From Astropecten irregularis (Eukaryota > Echinodermata > Asteroidea > Paxillosida > Astropectinidae), in contig OZ020250.1 of assembly GCA_963971285.1 (NCBI GenBank), positions 12,384,499 to 12,448,498 on the forward strand: a stretch of 64,000 bases of DNA, in the 5' to 3' direction. The notes below the pieces were generated by a model. The model did not search any database, was not told where the DNA came from, and worked only from the letters and a program-made list of their open reading frames with translations. Shown one piece after another: positions 44,703 to 56,909 of the stretch. A program made the translations under genes and the position numbers. Each line of letters begins with the position of its first letter. The stretch's first letter is position 1.

Positions 44703-45429
44703 AAAATCTCCGGGTCAAATACACAACGTTTAAAGGCCCCCACATCCTCCCAAAGATTATGCAAGCATCATTGGCCCACATGGAGTTGTAATTATGCAAT
44801 CTTTCTGAACGTGTGAATCACTGGATTCGAAAACGAAAGAAGATGCTTGGATTTATGATAGTGACAAACAACTCAGATCATTTTGTTTTTCCCAGAATCC
44901 CTGTGAGCACTGACTAATATGACTCATACATGTACTTTCATCATTGACTTGTTTCCGTGTGAGAACAGCCTGAGATTCATGCATTCCAAGGCCTGTTCCT
45001 ACTTTCCTAGCCCTGTACTCATAGGTGGTACGAAACGGATGCCAGTTCAGGTTCCACGGCTCCGGCTCTGTCATCCATATGCTAAAAAATATAGGCTGTG
45101 GTTTTTCATCAGTGAAGCTGGCTCTGTTTTGCTTTTCAAACCAGAGAATCTACTTTCGAACCGCAGCCGTTTCGATACCCCTTATTTTAGAATGGATTCA
45201 CGAAATGGAATTGAAGACTATAAGTCTATTTCGTAAACCCACATAGACCTTCCCAAATGGACTGAGTATTTTATTTTGCCAGCTGTGTGCGTAAGGAGCA
45301 AGCTGCATGTGAAGCGTTAACTTAGTACTGTGAGCCGATGTCATGGGATAGGTTGTCCGGGCATGCTCCTTTGTCTGGGTCCCGGCCGTCTGGAGAACCA
45401 AATTATGCAAATAATATTAAAACAGTAGG

Positions 45430-45545
45430 ACTATTTTAGAGCAGGCTATCTAGTCCGAACGTTGAGACCTTACGAGAAGTGCGAACGAAATAGAAGTGCG
45501 AAAGTACGAACGATTCTTACATGGTGTTTCCACAAACCGATCCAC
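45430..45545 (+). repeat. Relative of the 36234 repeat, copy 2
   Basis: Shares CGTTGAGACCTTACGAGAAG, GTGCGAA, and TTACATGGTGTTTCCACAAAC. The hairpin part is decayed. Confidence 0.65.
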
Positions 45546-46255
45546 ATTCCGGTCTTGCAGATAACACGTCACGTCACGTGGTGTGGATTTGCCACTAAAG
45601 ATGAGGCTAACGTCATAAGAATGCCTCCCCGGCCCCACGTACACGTACCCAGATAGCGTCGCAGACAGGTCGGGAAATAATCTCGCGAACTCAGTCACTG
45701 CTTTCGCGATGCATTCTGTCGGGATCTAGTTACGTGCGATTTTGTAACATCGCCGACGTCTTGAGTAGGTCAGCCCAGCGCATACATGATGACGAAGATT
45801 TTAAGAACTTTTTTTTTTTAAAGAACAAATCACGAATTAAACACGACCCAGGATGCTGGAAATGTTCACAAGAAATTTCATTTTGTTTTTAAGATTTCCG
45901 CTGTACAAAAAATGCGTCCGCTAGCAATAAACGTTACCTTTCGCACCCCGCGAAGGTTAGCCTAGGCGATCTTCTGCAGCATAACAAAATGTTGGCGTGT
46001 CCCCTGTAGCCCCCCCCCCCCCGAACACCGGTCAGTCCACTGAGTCACATCTCATTCAGACAGTAGTGTATCACAACAGAAATGAATACGAACATTTTTT
46101 TTTATACAGTCAGAAACTGTACATTTACATTGGTTGAATTATTCCATTTGTATAGAGGACGGTTATATATAGGCCTAATGGGCACGAATCTAAATACGCA
46201 ACAGAGGCAGACGCATTTCCCCTTTGCACTTAGCTCCTGTGAAGTACTTAGTTTA

Positions 46256-46932
46256 AGGCCCGGTCCCACTGCACTTACGGATGCAAAGAGGATGTAAAAC
46301 GTAAAAAAATCTTGCTATCCGTTGGAAAACGCTATGCATTCGTTGTGTACTCATTGCATACGTGTTGCATACGCTCTATCCGTTGAGCATCCGTTCACTG
46401 TGATTTCATCCGCTCAAAAAGTTTTGAGCAGCACAAAACATTTAGAAAAACTTTCCGCCGTGTACGATGTAAATCCGCGACACATACGAGCAATAAACGT
46501 TCTATGTCCTTATCATCCGTTAAACGTCCGCTGTATCCTCTCTGCATCCTCTGGGCATCCTCGCAACTCACATCCACTACAGAAAGAGGGAGGAAAGATA
46601 AGGTACATGGAACGTCTATACATCGTTAGTAGCACGGAAATAGAAAGGATGTAAGCGTATGCATCTCGTATATGAAGTATTCAAAACGGACAGAGCGCTG
46701 TCATCCACTTCCATCCGTTTTTTATCCGCTAGGCTTCCGATGAACATCTGTTTAACATCCCCGCTACATACTACCCACGTCCGTTCTTTTCCGTTCTGTT
46801 TTCGCAAATATTCATCAATTTTGTCCCATTTCTGGAGCGGATGAAAACGGATGGAGCCACCCCAAAATTGTGCTCGTCCGCTGTGTCCTTTATGCATACG
46901 TTTTGTGTCCACCGGCCAGTGGGACCGGACCT
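46256..46932. mobile_element. PIF/Harbinger-like MITE, 677 bp
   Basis: The ends AGGCCCGGTCCCACTG and CAGTGGGACCGGACCT are inverse with one change, with TTA directly outside each end. A 3-bp TTA/TWA target is typical of PIF/Harbinger. The inside is rich in CATCCG/GCATCC words and has no transposase. Confidence 0.8.
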
Positions 46933-48924
46933 TTACACACCAAAATAAAAGCAAAACAGTAAACCGAGGAGCAGGTTTATGCCATTTGTTGCTCATTCAT
47001 TTTCCTATAATTTCTTCTTATTTAAGTTTTCGAAAGGTCCAGGCAAAAAGGGATAATACAGAAAATAATATTCATAATAGCGCACGGTGTAAGGTATGAT
47101 GTATTTATTCAAAACCATCTGGATGTCGAGTCTAAATAAAATAGCCCCGATGCTGGATACGATGACAAAATGCACCTCGCTTTTATTAAAACGTGTGCAT
47201 AGGCCTATTATGTACAACCACAGCTCATGTTGTGCATGATGTGATGCTGTGAGCATTTATACGATCAGCACGACCGATACTGTCACCATGGAAACTTTGT
47301 CCTCATCGGGCGGGGTGGGAGGGGGGTGCCTTAAGACCACTGATCAGGCCGCCAGATGATGCCTCACGTTGGCAAGCCACCTGTGCTAGTACGCTTTGCA
47401 CCCCGGCTGTGTATGAATTGAAACACGTTTCAGTCTGTAATCCTGTTTGGCATTGGGTTGATGGAAACCTACGTCAGATATAGCAGATAATGGAGACGGG
47501 GAGAGGTTTGGCTTCTCCGCTCCATGATCATATCTTGTAGCATAATTATATCTGTTGCATCTCCAAGGCCAGACATTACTTGTTGTATATCCATGTCACT
47601 ATTTGACTGTCTTTGTTGTTCTTTCATCTGAAAGCACATGTAAGTATTATATATCTGTATTTTAATTTGTCCAACCAACCTGATTTAGAAATATCATTGG
47701 AATCATTATGTACACATGCATTGTGTAGGCCATATACAGTTTAATACAGTTTATATGTATGAGGGGGGGGGGGGGGGTCCGGTGATGCACTGCACCTGTA
47801 TATAATGCAGCAGATTGCAGCCACATGAAATTGCTGAAATTATAGTTCGCTATCCCACAGTAACAATACGCGTAGGGTAATTACACCATTGCCTTCAATA
47901 AACCCGAACAGCGGTGTTGTGGCAAGTTGGAAACAAGAAAACCCTAGCCATTGTAATTTGTATGGGTGCATTCACTGCATTGTACAAGAAAATTATAAGT
48001 TCATTGTGTATGGAGTTTACTGGATTCTTGAAAGAAAGTAATTAAATGCCTTGAAAATTTTCACTCATGAGTGATTTACAACATATCCCGAGTAATTCGA
48101 CTATAGCTTGATTCCAATTCTTGATGAGTCATCGTGCAGGTCAAACCCCGACTCCTATAAGAGAACAGAGTTCCCCTATGTGTCTGCATGGGGGAATAAG
48201 GATACCTTCTTCGACGGTGTCTAAAACCTAGCGGATCACGACTTCATCGATCCCGACGTGTTTATGCCCGCTGCCGCGAATGCACATCCTATATATACTG
48301 CAGTTACATGTTGGCCCTATCTGTATCATCCTCTCCAAGATCATAAAGATGTCAAGAATTATGATATCTTTCAACTGACGTGGAAAGAGTCTTGACTACA
48401 TCTTTTATTATAATGAAATGTTCATTCTGTGAGTCTTAAAAGGACGAAGTGATCGATGATGTGGGAAAGAAATATATCACTTGAGTGCACGCTGCGAGAA
48501 ACAGATGTTACATGGGGTCATCGATTTAACCCACTCACCGCTGTTTGCCAAGGTTTGGCTAATTGTTTGCAAATTACATTTTCCGGGCGGTATTAACTTG
48601 CCAAATCAAACCTACTTTCCATGCTCTATGGCTGTGCACTTGTTTTTTTGTACTGGGTGCATGCATTCCTAATTACCGTCGATTTACAACTGAGCATATT
48701 CATTTTATTTCCCACCATTCACTGTGTATCGGCAGTTTTTCGGCACCGTATGTTTTCGCCAGTTTTCGATTTTACTTTCCAGTTCCCATATATTTTACAG
48801 TCATACACCTTGGTTTCCCTAAACCACTTTTGGTAGCACAAGAATTCACTTTTGGTTTAATAAGTATAGAGTATTTGCCATCTAGGTTGATAATTTTGTA
48901 TTAAAAGAGAAAAGAATCATCAAA

Positions 48925-49320
48925 TAACCACAAGGGAAACTGACTGAATTTTTAAAGCCATTGAAAGGTTAACAAAGAAAAATTTACTGGAGTGGGATTC
49001 GAACCGGTGACCTCCTGAATACCGTACAGGTGCTCTACCAACTGAGCTATCCGCCAGCCCTGATATCCGAATGGTCATTTACCTTGTTCGATTGACAGTC
49101 AGAATTATTATATAAGCCATGAAACCACGCACATACACTGCTATACTCCATGGATCAGTTTATCGATATTTGCAACAATGCTGCTATACCTGTACAAAAT
49201 TGTTATAATTGACTATATGGGACACAGCTTGTAGCGCCTGTACGGTACCGGTATTCAGGAGGTCGCCGGTTCGAATCCCGCTCCGGTCAATTTTTCTTTG
49301 TTCACCTTGCAATGACTGAA
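48925..49320. repeat. tRNA-derived foldback with a tRNA-like unit at each end, copy 3
   Basis: The left arm (about 48960-49060, minus orientation) and right arm (about 49225-49312, plus orientation) both carry the tRNA-like line GGTTCGAATCCC and the GTTCAC/GTTAACAAAGAAAAA end. The result is a large inverted repeat with a spacer of roughly 165 bp. Confidence 0.7.
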
Positions 49321-51394
49321 AAAGAAAGAAAACCGAATTCACTACAGTCTGCATGAAGACGGCTTATAGCCTATGGACCTTTATATTATTGTTGACGCCC
49401 CGGCCACACTAGAGAGAAAACAGTGGTTTCATTATTATGAGTCGCTTTTAACGTGATGAAAACAAAAACCAAAACACTAACATCCGGTCTTGTGTTACTG
49501 TATTTGCAGGTCAACCAGACCGTGACGTTAATTTGATAGTTTGCTGAATGGTTTGTTTAATAATAGTCATGAGTATAGTGGATAATGTGCATTACTGTTA
49601 AATTATTTTGTATAATTTCTAACTCCATGGTATAATAACCTCTTTCCTTCCTCCATGGTGCTGCAGTATCTTACTTGAAGTCAACAAACATACTGACGAG
49701 ACGTGCACTGTACATGTACACCCACATGTACAGTACGTAGGCCTGTACACGCTCATTGTACATGACTTTTTGTACTCCATAATATTACATGTGCAGGTGC
49801 ATAATACAACACTCTGTATATGCGTGTATCGGTCCTATACTAGGCCCTCGCGGTGGTCGTTTGGCCGTGTTGTCAGATTGGAATGCTGTGGTCTTTACCG
49901 TTTGTATATGGTTATTCTTGTACTCTGTGGCTTCATTTGGGAAGGAAAAGATGGCACGACATATCGAGAAATGCTGAGATGAAAACCATATTGGTGTGAA
50001 TGGTAGAAACTACACGGAGCTTGGGTAAGGCTGTGTGCACTGTACTGGTGCAGTTTGTTGTGTTGGGGTTACAGGGTTAACGCCATTGTCACGATGATGC
50101 TGAATACGTGACACTAGGGCAAGAATTGGTTTACTATACAATAAAGTAAACACAGATCATGGAGCAGGTTTATACTCCATGCACAGTCCGAAGAATGTTT
50201 TAATAGTTAAAGTATACTTGTATACTACCTTTCCCAATACTTAGCTTACTACTATTAGCTTAGCGTGGGTGGAATCATGTGTTTCATCGATGTCTTTGTA
50301 AATTGTAAGCCAGGAGAATCTTACACATGGAAGTTGTCACATTTATACTACTTTACTAGGCCCATGCAGTTCAGTTTCCGTAGTGGTAGGTTCAAACTGC
50401 ACTGCACTTGTCCCTATTCCATGCACGGTTGTAATTTACTACCTCCTATTGCAGTAAGGTCAGCCATTTTGTCCGATCGTATGTGAGGCAAGCTCTAGAC
50501 CTGGTTTAGTCATATACCATGGAGGAAGGAAAGACGAACAAGGAACGTAGACGATATGCATTTATTAGACTAGCATGTAGGAAGGAAATGACACGTCCTG
50601 GTTTATTTGTGTTTCAATTTTACTCGTTGGCATACAGCTACTATAACTAGGCCTACTTTGTGTTTATTTAATGTGCAGGAGTACGTAAAATAATGACAGT
50701 GCTTGAAGTATACAGTACAAACTACATGTACATAAATTATACATTTCAACGTATCACTGTTGGTATGGTTGTCACTGACAGAATCTCTTCATATCCCCCA
50801 TGATTTTGTGTACTTCCTGGAATGTGTCCTCTAATGACGTCATGTTTACGTAAAGTAAACAGTGTACTGTTGGCATTATCTTGGCAATTACGAATAATTC
50901 AATGTCTCCGTATTGTATGGTTGCAAAATGTTCCCATTGTAGCGATATATAACTAAAGACATGTTTTTCAGGGACAAAAATAGGCCCTATGTAATTAAAA
51001 GTAGGCCTATGCACTGTTCATACACTCCATACAGTTTAGGTGTTTGTACATGGTTTATGATTGTGAAAAAACATGTATTTGGTTATACTTATAGGTCCCT
51101 ATCACAATGAGACCATGCCAGGCTAGCAATTTCTGACATGATTCAAGATAAAATTACTGTCACCTTTCAACTTTTTTATGGTTTCGATTTTAATGGGGAA
51201 CTGTACGTAAGACACAGAGGAAATGTTTGTCTTCGTTGCACAAACCTACATTTTCCTTTTGCATTCAGTGTATTTGATTTCCTCCTTGAAGTTGCATGCC
51301 TGGAAAAAATGACCTGTGCATGTCATGGAGACCAGTTTCCTGAAAGGTCATGAAGGTAGACATATTTCTACTTTCACGGGCTCATTAAAGTTAA

Positions 51395-51765
51395 AGGTAA
51401 TATCATAGTACCTGTATGGTTTTTGTCAAGGAAATGCGGATTCATGGGCAAAATATCAAGAAAGATACAGCAACAGTCATCTGTGAATTTTCCAGTCCCA
51501 TACGGTGCCCACTTTTTTAGAAAACAGTGAGAAAACGCCCACGATAATTTCAAATAGATCTGTTCACATGCAAGAGTTGTTATCTCTGAGATCAAAACTA
51601 TTTTGGTCTTTGATTTTACACTTTTCTAAATAAATACTGCATTTCAGGCAGACACATTTTAACGGTATATGTTTCTACCAACACTATTTTTATACCCTGT
51701 AAGACTGTAAGTTATAGATGAATCTGTGAAGATTTCTGTTTTCCTACCTAAGTTTGATAGTACCT
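51395..51765 (+). mobile_element. TTAA MITE family A, copy 6
   Basis: AGGTAATATCATAGTACC to GATAGTACCT with TTAA at 51391-51394 and 51766-51769. Full length. Confidence 0.85.
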
Positions 51766-52377
51766 TTAACCATAGAGGAACCTCCTCTATGTTCAAGGAC
51801 TAAAGATCAGTGAACTCATCAACAGAAGACTGTATCTGATTATGACATACATCATGTACTGTAACCATGGTAGAATGTGTTCTTATTCATCCATTGCTGG
51901 AATACCACCGTTGATAGCTTTAGGGTATTGATTTAAGGTCCCAAACTCAGCAACTTTGAGTTCCTTCTAAATCCCAATTCACCAGTTATAGACCGGCATG
52001 TCAGAGTTTTATTCAGAATTGCAAATGGAAGAAGCAGGCGTTAAGTAGTCGTCTGCAGTGTTGCTTTGAACATAAATATATGGAGTATATCATCTCTTTC
52101 TTGACGATCGTTTGTTTTGATTACCTCGTGCCAGCGGTTAACCGGTTTGGTTTGAGCAGCTCAGAAGCAAGCTAAGTAAATGGGGTGTCGGAGACAAGTG
52201 CCCAGCAGTTGCTTTGACATGTTTGAGAACTAACTCTATGCTCATGCTTTTACTTGGGAGTTTTTGATGTGTGATTATTTTTGAAAGATGTATTGAATGA
52301 ATGTACTAAGGTTAGAAATGGTCTTTGTCTTCCTTTCCTTACCGAAATTAAAAAAAAAAAGATCCTTGAATTCGCTG

Positions 52378-52478
52378 TGTCATACGATAAGACTACTAGT
52401 ACGTTGAAGCTCATACGATAAGACTACTGTACTAGTACGTTGAGGCTCATACGATAAGACTACTAGTACGTTGAGGCT
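52378..52478 (+). repeat. Small tandem repeat, 3 units of about 31-36 bp
   Basis: GCTCATACGATAAGACTACT followed by AGTACGTTGA is repeated three times with small length differences. Confidence 0.85.
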
Positions 52479-54613
52479 AACTGTAGTTGTGTTGTCCATA
52501 GTCTGTTCAGCTGTCTCCATATTTTGCAAACCTCTTCGTCTTGCTGGCTTAGATCAATTTGATGGCAGCTGTGTTGTGTGTTTCTAAAATGTTTTTTAAA
52601 TTTAATTCAATATTGTAAATTTCAAATTGTGTGTTTTAGAACCACAACCTTGAGTTGCCTCTAGCCCTCGATCTTTGTCGTGTATGATACAACTGAGTAC
52701 TTTCCCTGTCAACTTACAACCGAAGCAGGGAAATGATGCCTCTCCATAATAGGAAAGCAAGTTATCGAAAAGTGAACAGACAAATTGAGTGGAGTGGAGC
52801 GATGCCTATTGGACTCTTGTTTCTTCTGGTTGAGCTTCCCCCTCCCCCAGTATATCCGAGCTCCGCCCCTCGCCTTGAACACACATTGAGACATCGCTTG
52901 GCCTCTTTCCTTTCTGTTATTTATTCTTCCAATTTCAAGAAATTTTTTATGTCCGACTCTTAAAAGTTCTTATCAATCATGGACAATTGCCTCGTGCTCG
53001 CTTATCTTGATACTAAGACCAAGTAGCAAATCAAATCAGTATGGCTGCCTTTGCTGATCTTCAACAAGAGTTGACGACCGTTGCACTTCAAAATTCTTAA
53101 AAACTGCAAAATTCTAAAAAGAAAAAAAAGAATTGGCCTTTAGCCTGAGATGAGCTGGAAAACGCATCATCCGACACTGGAATACAACTCACTGATTTTC
53201 CTATAGCGACATACTTATAAAAAAAAGAGTCATTTTTCGAGAAAAAACTCCTGCCAACTTTCAAGGGGTGGTAAGAAGTACATACATGATGTGCATACGT
53301 TCATTATACCTCCGATGCACATGAATTTTCTCATAAGGCTGGAGGCTATGTGCTATTTTCCAATACCAATATGTTGGCCAATATTTGAACACTGCCTCCT
53401 CGCCTAAACTTCAAATAAATAGCCTACACATAGCCTTTATAGCTGCGCCTATGGCCGTTCCATCGGTAAGACCTAAAACAAACAGGCTTACGTGCATTAT
53501 TGGTTGCGTTTGTTCTGATCGAGCCAGTTCTCAAGGATGGAAGTTGCATCAGAGAAATAAGGAAAGAAGAAACTGAAACCAAACCAAAAGCAAATGCACA
53601 TGTACATTGTACATTGTATTGTAGCATTAGCTTCCTGTTCAATGTAGTCATTCACAGTGATTTGATTGTTCTCAGAAATGCAAATTATGAAATATGTGTT
53701 TAAAAATACTTAAAATAGTCTTATGGGACATATCGAGAACGTGCATTGGTAAAACACTGAACTAGTCCTCCAATTAACTTATTTTTGTCGGTTGATAATC
53801 GGTATTGTTTTCAGTGTAGTGCCAAATGAGAGAGTGATTTACAATGATTTTGCACACAAAAATAAATAGCAGAACAAAATCATGGCACTTCGTTCAAACT
53901 TCAAATTAATGCTTGCAAAAAGTCTTATATACCGATTAGGCCTATAGGCTACAGGCTCTCTCAGCATATGCATACCTTATTTCAATTACTGAGTGATTTT
54001 CTCATTTGGCATTTAAAATCTACCCCATAAAACGGTTTGATTTCCCTGTGGTATATTTGGCTGATTTATGTTTGGCTGTTATGTGTTCATGAAACTCAGT
54101 GATAGATTCATTCGTCACTGTCACAAATAGCGGTTTGGTGAATTGCTATAGAATGAAACATTGTAAGGGTGCAGGGCGGGAAGCATCGTTTCATTGCTTT
54201 CATATATTGAGCTAAGAATTGAATTGTTCACATTGTGACATTCGTGATTGCAAGTCCGTGCATGATAGGTATCCGGCTTTAATATACCGCGGACCTGCAA
54301 CCCCGCAATAATCACGTTGTCAGGTTGTCATGGCAGCGGCTGAGATGTAACTCGGTAAACAATTATGCATCTTAGGAATTGACGGTGTATATTTACGGTT
54401 CGTATTATGAACCGTGTATTTTATGAAGGACGTAGTTCGCACTGATTGCGAAATATTCTGCTCCGTATGACATCATTTCGAATGTATTCGCCGCTATGTA
54501 TGATTCTATGTATCAATTGGTTGATTGTTTACAAGCAGGAGATATGATCCTTGTATTTTTACATTGATTGCATGCACACACACATGAATTTCATATTAAG
54601 ACCAGATGTCTGT

Positions 54614-54945
54614 AAAGGTATTACATGCAGATTCATGGGCAAACATGTCAAGGAAGATACAATTTCCAGTCCCATACCGTGCCCACTTCTTGGGATAAAA
54701 GTAAAAAAAAAAACGCCCACAGTACTTTAAAATTCTTGTCACCGTTATTTTTTTTCATCTTTAAAGATTTTTTTTTTCATTGATGGTTTAATTTACTCTT
54801 TTCTGGATAAATACAGCATTTCAGGCAGAATAAATGTAACAGTAGGCCTAATGGCCTATCATGGTTCTACCATCACCATATTTATACCATGTAAGTTATA
54901 TGTAAGATTTCTGTTTTGGTATGCTACCAAAGTATGATAGTACCT
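54614..54945 (+). mobile_element. TTAA MITE family A, copy 7, decayed left end
   Basis: Has AAAGGTATTACATGCAGATTC at the left (internal part lost) and the regular right end CTACCAAAGTATGATAGTACCT. Confidence 0.7.
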
Positions 54946-55007
54946 TAAAGCAAAATCAGAATGGTATATCCCGCTTTATCTTGTTGATTTTCACAATATA
55001 GGTCTAC

Positions 55008-56065
55008 TATAGGTTTTCCCGGTCATTTTCGGCAAATGAGCGGCCATTCAATTTTCACGCATTCGTGTTGACGTGATTTTGCCTCCTCGGTTGAGACCGT
55101 CACTCGATTTCACTTTGATGCATCCGTATTTATATAGCATTGCATTCAGTTAAATTCAACAGTCGTTCAGTTTAGCCATGCAAAATCGGCATTCAATTTA
55201 GCAGAGTAACCGCAAACAACGATTTATACCAGATCGTTACTTAGTTTTCGTTTTGAGACAACCAATTTCGCAAAATGAGCAAACAAATGCAAACCCTTTA
55301 TTGCAGTGTATTGCAATGGTGTCGCATCTCATCATCCATTTTGAAATGAATAGCCCCTCCTCCGACCAACCTCTCTCTTCGTCCGGATCTCAAATACGTT
55401 GCAAACAAATACAAACCCTTTTACACCTGTTTATTTCTTTGTATCTTGTGTCATTTTCCCTTTCCATGAATTTCTATATTTCTTTGATTTGTTATTTGTT
55501 TATTCTCAAGAGAGGATTGGTGCCAAGGATGTGTATTGAAAATCATGGTGTTGATGTTTAAATTGACTGCAAGCTCAATGTAATCTAAATCATTCGAATG
55601 CATCAATCAACCGTCAATATTAGATATTCTCTCGTACAGCGACCGAAAGCTGCCATTATTTTCGAGGATTTTTCAATTACAAACAATTGTCGTCAGGGGA
55701 CATCACATAAGTGGTTTCCGCACAAGAAGTGAATCATTTTATACCCTTTTTATTGTTGCGGTACATTCATAATTTCAGACAGAATTCTAAATTTGCTGAA
55801 CAATTCACAGAAATGCCTGCCCCAAAACGAATTCGAACGACTAAGCACACGCTGCCAAAAACCGTTGCGAATTTGAATGCTGTTCGAATATAATTTTTAA
55901 TTGAAAGGCGATTTTATTTAATCGCCTGACCCTTGTGAACATTTGCTTGCACATAAAATGAAATCGAATGACTATTTTGAGGTGCCTTGCAGTTTCACGC
56001 GAAATGGAATGACGCAGCGTTTAAATTGTCCGCTCATTTGCCGAAAATGACCGGGAAAACCTATA
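55008..56065. mobile_element. TIR element of 1.06 kb, full copy
   Basis: Starts TATAGGTTTTCCCGGTCATT and ends with its inverse (AATGACCGGGAAAACCTATA). The match runs for about 36 bases. TA or TATA at the borders. The inside has no convincing transposase. A second copy starts at 63684. Confidence 0.82.
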
Positions 56066-56882
56066 TTAAGAAGAAGCGCACATGTGTGTACGTGGGTATA
56101 ACTACGTACTCGTAATTTCATCAAACTCTGGGTTCCAATGACATGCCAGATATTTAATGTCAGAGTTTGTACCCGCGTAATAGATACACCACGATAGATG
56201 TCTGAAGATTTACACCGTGTAGATTTTACCCAAACCGGGTTGAGTATCAATTCAACATGTGCTGTCAACGGAAGACTCTTTGTTGTCATGGGAACGAATA
56301 TTCATGGCAAGGGTGGATACTTAATGGCGCCAACAGGTTGTGGAGGCCGTGTGCACTGGTTGCATTGTACCCCTCAAAATACAAATTGATTTCAGAATGG
56401 ATGTTATTCCTTTCTTCTTATGGAGAAACGTTTACATCACGACGACGTATCACTCGTTGTCAGGAGATGTATACACAAACTGTTCACTGTCTATGCAGCC
56501 AATTCGTTGAGAACAGAGGATGCTGTGATTTGAATGCAGGTCAGGACGTGCCGGTCGTCGTAAGGATGATACTCGATCTCTGTAGCTTTGATTCGCTTTG
56601 ATTGTACCTTGTCTATTATGTTTATATTATTTGCCTTACGGTGGCTCATAGACTATAGACTCGTCGTGTTTGTATCCTCAGAGTAATCGTGTTACCAGTA
56701 TGACCAAAGGAAACTACACGATCAATAACTGACCGTGATATTTCTTATCATGATTGATGGAGATTGGACATTCATGTCTCCTGAAACCCGTCTCTGTTCC
56801 TATTGGTCTCTCCTTTTCGGTCCTCAGTAAAATTACAAACTGTTAATGTTTAAAGTATAATGTTTTTCTCATATTTTCTATA

Positions 56883-56909
56883 GGAGTTAGTCTCCCAGAT
56901 GTGACAACT
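56883..56909 (+). other. 5' untranslated part of the sulfotransferase exon
   Basis: An acceptor TTTTCTATAG ends at 56883, so the first coding exon probably begins at 56884 and at least one noncoding exon lies further upstream. I cannot place that exon. Confidence 0.5.

Larger units (their letters stand above)
41520..56882. other. Long intergenic stretch between the receptor and the sulfotransferase
   Basis: About 15 kb in which I can support no gene. It contains several TTAA MITEs, a Harbinger-like element (46256-46932), SINEs, G-run repeats, a small tandem repeat (52378-52478) and a 1-kb TIR element (55008-56065). The 5' end of the receptor gene may extend into its left part. Confidence 0.55.

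Noticed and set aside
45450-45698. 82-codon minus-strand frame
   Set aside because: Much of it is the repeat at 45430-45545, which also occurs at 36234-36350.
47469-47640. Possible coding exon on the minus strand (after GCTTTCAG, starting MKEQQRQSNSD)
   Set aside because: The acceptor is good and a donor-like GTAGGT follows, but there is no homology I recognise and no partner exon; a second open frame overlaps it. Kept only as a candidate.
55253-55561. 102-codon plus-strand frame
   Set aside because: It lies inside the TIR element at 55008-56065 and has no transposase features.
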